Below are positions 19,584 to 29,019 of a DNA stretch of 29,517 nucleotides, piece by piece. Location of the stretch: the NCBI GenBank assembly GCA_023091735.1, contig JALKBU010000643.1, positions 1-29,517 on the forward strand. Reading direction: 5' to 3'. The notes beneath the pieces were generated by a model, which worked only from the letters and a program-made list of their open reading frames with translations, did not search any database and was not told the DNA's origin. A program made the translations under genes and the position numbers. The DNA is from Trichomonas tenax (Eukaryota > Parabasalia > Trichomonadida > Trichomonadidae). Each line of letters starts with the position of its first letter. The stretch's first letter is position 1.

Positions 19584-20573
19584 TTAGAGCAAACCGATAG
19601 ATGATGGCTTGATTATACCAATAACTTGATGACGAATATATATTCCAATTAAAAAGATGACTGTTGCAACAAATGAATCGATGATATCATTCGTTAAGTT
19701 TCTTGAGAAGGCAATTTCTTCTTCTGAAGACAAAACACTGAAATATTTTCCTTCTTCATTTGATCCCGTTTCCAATCCAAGATCTATTGGTCTTCCAACA
19801 CTTGCATATCCATAGCGTGTCGATTGATAGCGAATTAACATATACTCATCGATAACTAATAATGATATAGCTGTGATTAAACGACCTGTGAAGTCTAAAT
19901 TAGCTCCAGACTTTCCAGGAAGGAATGTGCTGCCTCTCAGAGCAAAAAGAATGATGATTAATATCAAGAAAATTGAATTTTCAAAGTGAAGAACGTATAA
20001 ACGAACTCTTTGTGAATAGAAGTTGAGAATATAGACTAAACTGAATGTGAAAACGGACTGTGATACAGTTAAATCGCCTGAAAATATGAAATTAATTGAA
20101 AAGAAAATTGCAACTAAGTGAACAACAGGATTTCCCCATGGATGCGAAATGTTGATCAGTGATCCAATGTAGAAAAGAATGATAAGCAATGAACTCAATT
20201 TAGGAGAAGGCATCGAATACAAGCGATAAAAGTTAAGAGAGAGTGGACGGACGGAGTCGCCGCATGCAGGAGGCTTCTGGATGAGGTACGCGAGAGGGAT
20301 GATGATAAGGTAAATGTAAAGGATTCGATGGAACAAAGTTAAAATTGAAAGCCTAGAAACGTTATAAAGACGTGAAATCTTGACGTATGACTCATTAGAG
20401 CGTGTTTTGAATATAAGAGGAAGGATAACTAAAACAACGATGCATAACTCAATGATAATAAAAGGTTCTGTCCAACGGAGAATCAAACTGACTGCATTTC
20501 CCAATGTTTCGCGGTAACCCTTCATCTCGTAACAGGCGTTCCAAAAGCTGTCCCCAATAACAGTGACACGCAT
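19584..20573 (-). CDS. Multi-pass membrane protein, possibly a degenerate PAP2-type fold
   Basis: A 329-residue protein with about eight hydrophobic helices, for example at 37-55, 80-97, 128-145, 150-170, 172-186, 198-213 and 300-315. I do not recognise it with certainty. The order C-G-D-S-V-R-P, then YSMPSPKLSS about 17 residues later, then a helix and SGDLTVSQSVFTF is reminiscent of the KxxxxxxRP / PSGH / SRxxxxxHxxxD motifs of PAP2-type lipid phosphatases, but the catalytic His residues and the second-motif Arg are absent. If related, it would be an inactive or divergent member acting in a membrane. The start is the first ATG, with a spaced motif variant (TGACAATGTAAA, minus strand) about 25-35 bases upstream. 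The last gap to the Pmp-like gene is about 190 bases. Confidence 0.65.
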   Translation of the reverse strand: MRVTVIGDSFWNACYEMKGYRETLGNAVSLILRWTEPFIIIELCIVVLVILPLIFKTRSNESYVKISRLYNVSRLSILTLFHRILYIYLIIIPLAYLIQKPPACGDSVRPLSLNFYRLYSMPSPKLSSLLIILFYIGSLINISHPWGNPVVHLVAIFFSINFIFSGDLTVSQSVFTFSLVYILNFYSQRVRLYVLHFENSIFLILIIILFALRGSTFLPGKSGANLDFTGRLITAISLLVIDEYMLIRYQSTRYGYASVGRPIDLGLETGSNEEGKYFSVLSSEEEIAFSRNLTNDIIDSFVATVIFLIGIYIRHQVIGIIKPSSIGLL

Positions 20574-20676
20574 ATTTTTTTTGTCATTTTTGTACTTTAC
20601 ATTGTCAGAATGTCAAAAAGTTATCTTTTCAAAAAATAGCTTTATTATAGATAAATTGGACTTTAATTTTTGGATA

Positions 20677-20707
20677 TTTTATAGTGACTGGAAGAGGAAA
20701 CTCTGCA
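20677..20707 (+). repeat. Second copy of a 31-base phrase also found at 11491
   Basis: It matches 11491-11521 at 27 of 31 positions without gaps, with both outer blocks perfect (TTTTATAGTG and GGAAACTCTGCA). Both copies lie between genes and in the same orientation. Its role is unknown. Confidence 0.45.
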
Positions 20708-20729
20708 ACGCATTCGTATGTTGATGGTT

Positions 20730-20870
20730 AGTGAGTGATGAAACAAAGTTTGAATATAAGAAAGAAAAACTATACAAATATAAAAATGAAATCCTCTGCT
20801 TCCTCTCGTAAAGGACTGTCCATGATTGGCTCATCAAATTTATTTCACAATTGTTTAGGCGCAATTGCAT
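20730..20870 (-). pseudogene. Relic of a second cyclase gene (3' end with internal deletion)
   Basis: 20731-20822 is a diverged direct copy of 21010-21105, covering the last codons of the cyclase (minus strand TVLYERKQRI against TVLCERKQRI) and its 3' untranslated region. The relic's stop codon is lost (TAA became TCA). Immediately upstream on the minus strand, in another frame, FDEPIMD matches the cyclase juxtamembrane FDEPFMD with mainly third-position differences. The whole region between, including PAS and catalytic domains, is absent. I infer a former tandem paralogue cut down by an internal deletion. Nothing functional can be encoded. Confidence 0.7.
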
Positions 20871-21069
20871 TGTTCAGAAAGAATAGAAGAAAGAGGTCAT
20901 TCGATATGTTGTGTCAAACAAAGTCATGTTCACTAGAAATGATGGATAACAATTGATTAAAAATCTTTGCAATTTTATTTCAGCGAATTTGGTGAATGAT
21001 TAGAAGCTTGTGAGTGATAAAACAAAGTTTAAATATAATAGAAAAGAAAGAAAATCTATACAAATAAAA

Positions 21070-24000
21070 TTAAATCCTCTGCTTCCTCTCGCAAAGGACT
21101 GTTCCGTCGTCCTTAACTTGGAAGATGACATTCTTTGCATCAGAGACGATTTCGTATAACTCTTTGTTGATGTGGACTTTCATTGGTTCGCCGCCACTCT
21201 CCATAGCTTGTGCATCGTTAACGACTTGACCGTAGACATCGAATGCAGGCTTTCTGATACCCATCAAACCGGCAGAGATTGGGCCGCCAAATGCAACACC
21301 GACTCTGACTCGGAGCTTAGTGCCGAGTTTAGTGTTGACTTCGTTGATGGAGTCAACTAAGTCAAGTGCAAATGACAACATCTGGTGAGAGCTCTCTGAG
21401 ACTGTGTCTCCTTTGTCGAAAATACCGGCGGCACTCATGTAGCAGTCACCGATAGTCTTGATCTTTGTGACTGATCTGTATCTCAAGCACTTGTCATCGA
21501 AAAGAGTGAACATTGTGTTGAGCGTGTTAACGACACCTTCGGCCGTCTGTGATGCACACCATGGCGTGAACTGGACAATATCGCAGAATGACACACAAAC
21601 CTTTTCGACTGTCATGGAGATGGACTTCTGGTCCTTAAGAAGCTGTGATGCAATTTCCTTAGGAAGAATCTGGTTGATGATCTGCATGAATTTGCTTGTC
21701 TCCTTCTCGATAAGCTCCTGCTGAACAATCTCGTTTGTCGTGTCGTGGAATGTCAATGAGAACATTGTCGCACCGTGTGAACGTCCGATGATAGAGTTCT
21801 GTTCACCCTTGAAGAGAGGAAGGATTGTCAATGAGTAATATCGACGCCTGTCTCTGTAAGTACCGATAATATCGTATGTGACAACGGTGATTCTGTCTTC
21901 CTGGATGTATGAGCTGATGATGAAGTCCAATGGCGTGGCGTCGAATGTCGCGGATGTCAACTGGATGTTCAGTGCATCGCAAATAACTTTGGACTGAGGA
22001 CGCTTCACTGTCATCTTAGTCGCGGCTGCATTCATTGTGATGATGTGCTGCGACATGTTGATGACGAAGACTGGGTCTGGAAGCGTCTGAAGAATGATGT
22101 CGTAGAATGTCTGATCGAAGTCGAGTTCATCGTTCTCAAGCTGCGTCGTGGAGTTGTTCAATGCTCGCATTGTGTCGTTGCTAAGTGCCTTTTCATTGAG
22201 GTGCTCCAAAAGAGAAACAGTGTCCATGAATGGCTCGTCGAATCGCTTAAGTGTCCAAACAATAATAATGTACAAAATGATTGGTATAGCAGAATAGAAA
22301 ACGCAGCAGACGATGATTTCGATTCCTGTAGTGGTGATCTTGCTCTCCCAACCAGCGCTCATAACATCGATAAGCATTGTGCAAACTGGGTCAACGTCGT
22401 TGAAAAAGATCTGAAGCTGTGTGATGTATTCCTCTGGGATGCGGTCGAGCTCGACAAGAAGTGCACTGCTCGCGACCCACTTCTGAATAACAGCATTATC
22501 AAGCCAGTTGTTGTATGTGTCCGAATATGTTGTGTCGTTATTTACTTCCTGTGAGCGCTTCTCTGATTGGAAGACGAACCCACTGTGAAATGTCTGAAGT
22601 GTCTTGATGGAGTTTTCTTTGTCTGCACCACTTTCATCACTGAAGTAAATATAAAAGTTCGTCTGAGCGATATCGCAGAGCATTGCGAACTGGTTGTTGA
22701 CACGAATGAAATCGTTCTTGATAGTGTTCAGTTGCTCTGAGTAGCTGGTGAATTTAATGATCATGACAACGCCGGCAGCAAGACATCCGATGAAGTAGAT
22801 CGTCGCTGGGATGATGATGGAAAGCAATGAACCGCCTTGGTAGGCGTTAGAAGCGTGCCATATGTTGTCATTGCCCCAAACGTTCCTCATCTGAGACTGA
22901 AGGAAGACGTTGATCGCTGAAAGAGCAGTCTTTTGCGTGTCTCGCAATGATGAGAAGAAAACAGAGTTCTTACTGTTCGCTTTTCGGATACAGAAGAACA
23001 GAACAAGTGGAAAAACAATGAGATGTGCGAATGAGAATGCAACGGTGTAATAAAAAATTGGTTTGTCTGCTTCCATCAACTGAATGTTGTCAACTTGACG
23101 GAAAACATTGGAAATGAATGTGTCACTCAAGTTGCTGATTTGCTGGAGAAGCAGAAGAGATTCGTTGATCGATGCATTGTCGTATTTAATGAACTGAGTA
23201 TCGTTGAGTGCTAATTCGGCTGAAATGAACAAGAATTGGAACATGGAGTGGAATAAACTGAAATTGCTTTTCAGCAGATCAACGTAATATATTTTGTCCG
23301 TGAGATTCTCGAAAACCGATGATATCTCGGTTGTAGAATCGCCGCCAACTGTCGAAAATTGCGAAATGTTGTCCATAAGTTCGGTGATGTTCTGAACAAG
23401 TTTGTCTCGAAAAGTGATATACAAATTATCACCGCTCCAGAATGTGGAGACATTTGTTGTTGGATTTCTGTAAAATAACTCGACAGGGAATAAAAATGTT
23501 TGAAGTCTTTTGATTCTCCTCAAAAGCCTGTATATGTACTTAATTCGGACGATATTCGCTTGCTGCTGGACAGATGATAGCATGAAAGGAAGCAATATAA
23601 CGAGGTACGCGATGAAGAAGAATGTGATGATCAGGACAATAGGATGCAGGAATGAAGAAAGGAAAGGACCGCGTTTAGCAAGTCTCGCTGTTGGTCTTCC
23701 AGTGAAGTTTTCTTCGTTCTTTAACATTTCGACGACACCGTGACCGATTAAGTTCGGTGTTGGCTGCACGAAAGATTCTAAACGATCAGGATTGTGAATG
23801 ACAACTGAAATGAGCTTCGGGAAGACTTCCAATGCACATTCGATGAAATTGTCTTTGTATGAAGCCCAAAACTCCATTTCCGGTATCATTGGATGATTTG
23901 GAGAAACTCGTTTGAAAAGATCCAAGAAGAAAGCACCATCTTCGTTATTTGGATATGTTTGTAAGAAACTGAGCAATAAGTTCGAAGTTTTTCCGATTAA

Positions 24001-25500
24001 CTTGTGATATGGGAATGTTCTCAGTGGAACAGCATCTGTCATTTCGTTCATAACGCATTTGAAGAACTCGCTCATCGAACAAAGCAATTTCCACATTTGT
24101 TTTTGAATTTTTACGACATCGTTTCGATAACCAGGAAGATTTCGGGAACGTACCATATCTGTCATAAGACTCAAGTCGAATACATCTTTGAGCGGCAAAA
24201 ATGAACCTTTTGGAATCAAAGATTTTCTTAATTCCGTTGAATCGATTGGAAAGTCGTCGAAAATCAAACACTGCAATGCCAATGCAGAGCATAGATCATA
24301 GTTATCGTGGAATCTCTCGAAAAGCTGTTTCACGTGTGTTAAATTCACAATTGATGGTGCAACTTCACGGAGGCCAATCATGAGGTCCATTGCAGCGCGC
24401 CTGGCTGTAGGAACGTATTCAGCATAGTTTGGACGAGAAAGAGCCTGAAGAACTCTGCTTTTCTCGCGAACTGAATATGTGATGAAATAACCGAAGGCGA
24501 AGAACGTGATAACGAGGAATATGCAAAAAACGATCTCCGGTGACAAGAAATCAGAGATGCCTGTTGATAATGCAATAATCAAAGATGTGAAGAAACACGT
24601 GAAAAGAATTGTCTGAATGATGATATTTTGATAAGCATAGATCCAGTTGATCCTTACGATTTCCTTATAGAACAAATACGCGAAAATTAGCAAAATAACA
24701 AACGAAGGAATTCCTTTTTCAATCAATCTCGGGGATACAGCATTGAAACCGAAAGAAATGATACTGATGCATGAAACTATGCGCAAAGAAACTGAATAAT
24801 ACGTCGTATAGAAAAATTGCTCACTCGAATTTAACGTGTTTTGTACGATTGTATAGACGACTTGCATTCTCAGTACCGCCAATAAGAACAAAAATAGGTA
24901 CGTTAATGAAACAATTGTGTTCGATTCTCGTAATGAAGATCCAAAGAATGAGTAAAGTCCAGGATAAAGTGATGCAAAACAAATAGCTTCGAGATATTTA
25001 GAGATTACAAGTAAAGGTAAAGGAATTCGACGCTGTTTTGCGAAATAAATTAATGTTATCAACAGAAACAGGGCTTCTAGAAGGTAAATTCCTACGAAAA
25101 TAGCCCCTTCGCCGTTCATGCCACCGAAATTGAAAGGCACAATGCGCACTAATGCAACAGAACCAAGTGCAGTAACAGCATTGTGCATTTTCTCCGATCT
25201 AGACCAGAAAACAGTGTTCCACGGCTGAAGTCCGATAACAAGCAACTGGTAGCAGAGATATGAGAAAATAATTGTTCGAATATATTGATTAAATTTTATG
25301 CGGTGACATCTGTATCTGTTGAAGTACAGCAACATGAAGTTCTTAGAGAAAATTGTACCATCCAAAAACAAGTTGGAGACCACTGTAACGTGGCGTGTCG
25401 CGAAACTTGAAGGATGCGTTTTTTTAAGAACTGATTTTATGAGGTTTACATCAAAATTTGGATTTTGGTGATTTTGGATTGAACACGATGAGAAGTACAT
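21070..25500 (-). CDS. Receptor-like adenylate cyclase with PAS domain
   Basis: A 1,476-residue protein from the first ATG at 25500. About eight membrane helices fill residues 70-340, a cytosolic region follows, then four further helices (near 600, 815, 915 and 1070) separate two extracellular loops. A PAS-like domain covers about 1132-1250, then a cyclase-linker helix ILPKEIASQLL (about 1278), then the class III catalytic domain from 1301. The two metal-binding Asp are D1307 (CDIVQF) and D1352 (TIGD). K1348 in KIKTIGD and D1421 in FDVYGQ are the adenine-specifying residues, so the product should be cAMP. The asparagine of VN (1428) is present, but the transition-state Arg position is Ala1432. 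Trichomonads have many such cyclases, probably acting as homodimeric sensors. Codons are GC-rich in the catalytic part. The relic at 20730-20870 is a paralogue. Confidence 0.93.
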   Translation of the reverse strand: MYFSSCSIQNHQNPNFDVNLIKSVLKKTHPSSFATRHVTVVSNLFLDGTIFSKNFMLLYFNRYRCHRIKFNQYIRTIIFSYLCYQLLVIGLQPWNTVFWSRSEKMHNAVTALGSVALVRIVPFNFGGMNGEGAIFVGIYLLEALFLLITLIYFAKQRRIPLPLLVISKYLEAICFASLYPGLYSFFGSSLRESNTIVSLTYLFLFLLAVLRMQVVYTIVQNTLNSSEQFFYTTYYSVSLRIVSCISIISFGFNAVSPRLIEKGIPSFVILLIFAYLFYKEIVRINWIYAYQNIIIQTILFTCFFTSLIIALSTGISDFLSPEIVFCIFLVITFFAFGYFITYSVREKSRVLQALSRPNYAEYVPTARRAAMDLMIGLREVAPSIVNLTHVKQLFERFHDNYDLCSALALQCLIFDDFPIDSTELRKSLIPKGSFLPLKDVFDLSLMTDMVRSRNLPGYRNDVVKIQKQMWKLLCSMSEFFKCVMNEMTDAVPLRTFPYHKLIGKTSNLLLSFLQTYPNNEDGAFFLDLFKRVSPNHPMIPEMEFWASYKDNFIECALEVFPKLISVVIHNPDRLESFVQPTPNLIGHGVVEMLKNEENFTGRPTARLAKRGPFLSSFLHPIVLIITFFFIAYLVILLPFMLSSVQQQANIVRIKYIYRLLRRIKRLQTFLFPVELFYRNPTTNVSTFWSGDNLYITFRDKLVQNITELMDNISQFSTVGGDSTTEISSVFENLTDKIYYVDLLKSNFSLFHSMFQFLFISAELALNDTQFIKYDNASINESLLLLQQISNLSDTFISNVFRQVDNIQLMEADKPIFYYTVAFSFAHLIVFPLVLFFCIRKANSKNSVFFSSLRDTQKTALSAINVFLQSQMRNVWGNDNIWHASNAYQGGSLLSIIIPATIYFIGCLAAGVVMIIKFTSYSEQLNTIKNDFIRVNNQFAMLCDIAQTNFYIYFSDESGADKENSIKTLQTFHSGFVFQSEKRSQEVNNDTTYSDTYNNWLDNAVIQKWVASSALLVELDRIPEEYITQLQIFFNDVDPVCTMLIDVMSAGWESKITTTGIEIIVCCVFYSAIPIILYIIIVWTLKRFDEPFMDTVSLLEHLNEKALSNDTMRALNNSTTQLENDELDFDQTFYDIILQTLPDPVFVINMSQHIITMNAAATKMTVKRPQSKVICDALNIQLTSATFDATPLDFIISSYIQEDRITVVTYDIIGTYRDRRRYYSLTILPLFKGEQNSIIGRSHGATMFSLTFHDTTNEIVQQELIEKETSKFMQIINQILPKEIASQLLKDQKSISMTVEKVCVSFCDIVQFTPWCASQTAEGVVNTLNTMFTLFDDKCLRYRSVTKIKTIGDCYMSAAGIFDKGDTVSESSHQMLSFALDLVDSINEVNTKLGTKLRVRVGVAFGGPISAGLMGIRKPAFDVYGQVVNDAQAMESGGEPMKVHINKELYEIVSDAKNVIFQVKDDGTVLCERKQRI

Positions 25501-26351
25501 AAAAATCAAAAATTTCAACCTTACAATGAATCATTTTAATGTTTTTTCTTCGGTCAACAAAAGTGAGTCATATCTCAACACACAATTGATTATTTTCATT
25601 TTTTATATTATTCTGCAATATTATAACTTTATGGCTATGTTATAATACTATAGTTCCAAAATCTTATGGATTATATAAGCCAATAATTTTACTTTTTAGA
25701 ACATAATTTGTTGTAACATCTTCATTTATGAATATCCAAAATCAATTAGATCCTATACATTATTCAATATTTGATGCATTACATTAATGCTCATAATAGA
25801 ATTTGTTCTACTCTATGATTTTATACTATAACAAATAGCTGTTTATTGTTGTAATTATGAATAAAATCAATTTTTGGTCATTGTGCATCAATTTATGAAA
25901 TTTACAATTTTTATGGACGGTTAAATTCAGCAATATCTCATATTATGATTGGTATTTTGTTAAAATTATGGTATAATCCAATATAGCGTATACTTTCCTA
26001 TTTATATTAATGTGTTTCATGAAATAATATCTATTATAGCTTTCGACAAACTTCACTTTTTTGTTCATTAAATGTTAATATTTAGTTTTTCAAAACGCAC
26101 CGGCTTGTTGTTAAAATACATGATAGTTGACATTCTTTTTAATTGCTAGTACAAGTTTGAAATTTGATGGATTGAAAATTATTTTCAAAATTAATTTTTA
26201 ATAGAAAACAATATTAAGTAACGTGAATATATACAGTAGGTCTCTGTTTAACAGCTCAAGTATTTTTAAACATTATTAAAATCGTTAAAAATTATTAATT
26301 TAAAAAAAAAATATAAAATACATGAATTTATATATAAAAACATAAATAAAT
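25501..26351. other. Long AT-rich spacer, nothing recognised
   Basis: About 850 bases between the cyclase start and the 3' end of the coiled-coil gene. There is no plausible gene on either strand. An Inr-like TCATTG on the minus strand about 25 bases before the cyclase ATG could be its initiator. Confidence 0.5.
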
Positions 26352-28799
26352 CTACTTCCTAGGTGTCCTTATACTCATAGAACGTTCTTTCTCCAATCTC
26401 TGCACTCTTGTGATCAGTGTGGCAACTGCTTTCTGGATCTTAGACTCAGTCCACTGTCCGTTGATCTGGAAGCACTGAGAAAGGATTGGAATCAAGTAAC
26501 TGTTCTCAGAGTACTTCGTTGGTGAAATGTTATCGATAGAAACATCTCTATCTTTGATCTTAGAAACATTTTCTTGGTAAAGAAGAGATAATTCTTCGAT
26601 GTTTTGCTGACTTTCTTTCAGCTTCATATTTAATTTCTTGTTTTGAAGTTCAAGCTCTGATCTGTGCATATCATAAGCTTTCTGTACCTTCTGTAATTCC
26701 GCGTGGTACTTCTCTTGTTCGTCTCTTATGATCTTTTCGATTCTCTTCTCGAAATCTTGTTTATTGTCGTCAATTTCACGTTTGATGAATTTGTTTTCTG
26801 CTTGAGCTTTGTTGACTTCTTGTTCGTATTTGTCGCACTTTGATTGCAACTGGACGATGTTCTTTCTAAGATCGCCGTTCTCTGTCTGCAATCTCTTGAA
26901 TTCTGCATCGTTTTGGGCAGCTTTTTGTGTTTCAAATGACTCATGACGAAGTTCATCGATGATGTTTCTTGTCTGGATTGGGATCTCAGCGAAATCAACA
27001 CTGGAACCAGTAATTGGGCGAAGCTCAACTTCCATGTTCGTAAGAACACTGTTGACTTCATCGATGAACATCGAAAGACATGAAGCATCATTTTCTTCAT
27101 CGATTTGTCTGTGGAACTGCGATAACAATATTTGTTTTGCGTTGATAATTGATGTTTGAATCTCTCTGATGAAGGAATATATTGTGTCTAGAATGTCTTC
27201 GTCATCAAGATCTGGGAAGAACTTTCTGAATGATTTGACTCTGCGATTCTTTTCGTTGATTATTTCGATTAACTTTCCATTCACCGAAGAAATTAGAGAA
27301 ACAATAGCGAAAATCTTAGAGTTCTTGTTCTGCGATAATATTGTCAATAAGTCATCAGTAGCTTGTTCAGAACCAATAGATGTCTCGAAAACAGGCGTTT
27401 TGCTTGATATATTACCGATATTCAAGCAATCATTGATGGCTTCTTTAACTTGTGCCAATATTTCTTGATTCTTATTCAACGAAATGGAAGAAGTCAACGC
27501 CATCGCTGAAACATCTTCGTCATTGATAAATTTAGCAATGAAAGCAACAAGACCATTAATCAATGACTTGTAAACATCGATTTCTTCTTTGTTGTTAGAG
27601 TTAGGTTGTGAGTGTTTTTGATTTGCTAATTTTCTAACTTCAGCAGGAAGTTTTGTATCATCTCCTTTGAAGTTGATATATCTCTTGATTGTTTCAACGA
27701 TTTGCTTGTAGTAGTTGAATCCACCCATTAACTTAGACTTTTGTTCTTCTAAGTTATCAATTGTTTTTTCTAATTCATTCTCAGGATTAAGATCGGAATC
27801 TCCAATTTCAATTTTCTTGTTTAATTCCTCTTCTAGTTGACTTCTAAGTTTATTCGCTTTTTCTATCTCTTCTTTAGTCTCGTTGAGCTTCTCTTCAGCC
27901 ATTCTATAAGTTTCAGAAGCGCTGTACCTTCTTGGAGATCCTGAAATATCTTTTTGTGGCGATAATTTCATTTCTGTTAAGTTTTGAGAATTGTTGTGTC
28001 TAGGAGATGTCATTGATGTTTGGTTGGAGCTTGATAAGTTGGAAATTGTTTGATGAAGCTTTTCGATTTCATTTTCTAATTGAATAACCTTTGCTTTTGA
28101 AATATTTGCCATCCTTTTTGCTGCATTCAATTCTGTATCCTGTTTATGAAGCTTGGATTCGATTTCTTGAACACTTGATAAACTTTTAATATATTTATCC
28201 TGAATTGAAATGACTTCGTTCTTGAAGTCATCTCTTTCCTTTGATGCGTGCTTGAGAGCTGACTGAAGATCGGTTATTTTCGTTTGTAATTGTCCAATAA
28301 TTTGAGAATTTTGTGTTTTGATCTTTGTTATTGCTTCTTTCGAATTTTTCAGTTTGTTTTTAAGGTCATCAATTTCTTCTGATTGATTCTCTTTATCCGA
28401 ACGCAATGTATAAACTTCAGATCGTAATCTATAGATTTCTTCGTCATTATCTTCTTGTGAATGTTCAACGTACAATCTCGGAGGTGTGTTCAACCTTATC
28501 AACGCATTCGATGAAAGAAGGGAGTTTTTTATCTCTGATATTGATTCATTTAACAGAAATCTGTAACCGAAATCGATCATTTTCGCCAAATCATTGTTTA
28601 TCGGAGTGTTTTGCGCCGACTGTAGAGCATTCATAAGGAGAGTCCCTAATTTCGTCAAGAATGGACGTCCATTGTTGAATTCGTTCAGCTGAGGCACTTC
28701 AGTGTTCAATTCTTCCTTGAGAAGGTCTGCAAGTCGATCCAATGGACTCGTTTTTGAAACATAGGAACGACCCGGTGTCGTTTGTCCTGGAGATTCCAT
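26352..28799 (-). CDS. Large coiled-coil protein of unknown function
   Basis: An 815-residue protein. Residues 1-20 are Ser/Thr/Pro-rich with TPG and SPL sites; 20-110 form a small helical region; 118-260 is a strong coiled coil (IYRLRSEVYTLRSDKENQSE and following). A short linker with SPR and SPQ sites covers 262-300. A second coil spans about 300-345. A less regular helical middle (360-590) contains KFFPDLDDEDILDTIYSF. A third coil spans about 605-745, and the C-terminus (750-815) has a conserved-looking segment ENSYLIPILSQCFQINGQW, then ends in SIRTPRK. The repeated SP/TP sites in linkers and at both ends suggest regulation by proline-directed kinases. The form suits a cytoskeletal or spindle scaffold, but I do not recognise the family. 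The start is the first ATG after an A-rich leader. Confidence 0.85.
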   Translation of the reverse strand: MESPGQTTPGRSYVSKTSPLDRLADLLKEELNTEVPQLNEFNNGRPFLTKLGTLLMNALQSAQNTPINNDLAKMIDFGYRFLLNESISEIKNSLLSSNALIRLNTPPRLYVEHSQEDNDEEIYRLRSEVYTLRSDKENQSEEIDDLKNKLKNSKEAITKIKTQNSQIIGQLQTKITDLQSALKHASKERDDFKNEVISIQDKYIKSLSSVQEIESKLHKQDTELNAAKRMANISKAKVIQLENEIEKLHQTISNLSSSNQTSMTSPRHNNSQNLTEMKLSPQKDISGSPRRYSASETYRMAEEKLNETKEEIEKANKLRSQLEEELNKKIEIGDSDLNPENELEKTIDNLEEQKSKLMGGFNYYKQIVETIKRYINFKGDDTKLPAEVRKLANQKHSQPNSNNKEEIDVYKSLINGLVAFIAKFINDEDVSAMALTSSISLNKNQEILAQVKEAINDCLNIGNISSKTPVFETSIGSEQATDDLLTILSQNKNSKIFAIVSLISSVNGKLIEIINEKNRRVKSFRKFFPDLDDEDILDTIYSFIREIQTSIINAKQILLSQFHRQIDEENDASCLSMFIDEVNSVLTNMEVELRPITGSSVDFAEIPIQTRNIIDELRHESFETQKAAQNDAEFKRLQTENGDLRKNIVQLQSKCDKYEQEVNKAQAENKFIKREIDDNKQDFEKRIEKIIRDEQEKYHAELQKVQKAYDMHRSELELQNKKLNMKLKESQQNIEELSLLYQENVSKIKDRDVSIDNISPTKYSENSYLIPILSQCFQINGQWTESKIQKAVATLITRVQRLEKERSMSIRTPRK

Positions 28800-28961
28800 T
28801 TTTTTATTGATAAAAGTGTCAGATATATTTTTTCGACCCTAATTTTCAATAAAAATATAATCGATCTAAACATCGTTTATTTATATTCATTGTAGCCATT
28901 TCACTTTTCCAATAACGTGTGATACCTAACTTGACATTTGATGAATATTCAAAAGTGATGC

Positions 28962-28988
28962 TTTACATGTCAGATTTGTCAAGTAAAA
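28962..28988. promoter_or_regulatory. Motif pair upstream of the second coiled-coil gene
   Basis: The minus strand reads TGACATGTAAA at 28962-28972, and the plus strand has the one-mismatch TGTCAAGTAAA at 28978-28988, so the two face each other. They lie about 165-190 bases before the ATG at 28799. Confidence 0.5.
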
Positions 28989-29019
28989 GGAGATTGTTAT
29001 GAAATAAAATGTATCATTG

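Noticed and set aside
20735..20956. 73-codon plus-strand open frame beside the cyclase
   Set aside because: It overlaps the duplicated cyclase 3' end in antisense and is explained by that relic.
22045..22554. 169-codon plus-strand open frame inside the cyclase gene
   Set aside because: Antisense shadow of the cyclase; composition follows the opposite strand's codons and no known family is seen.
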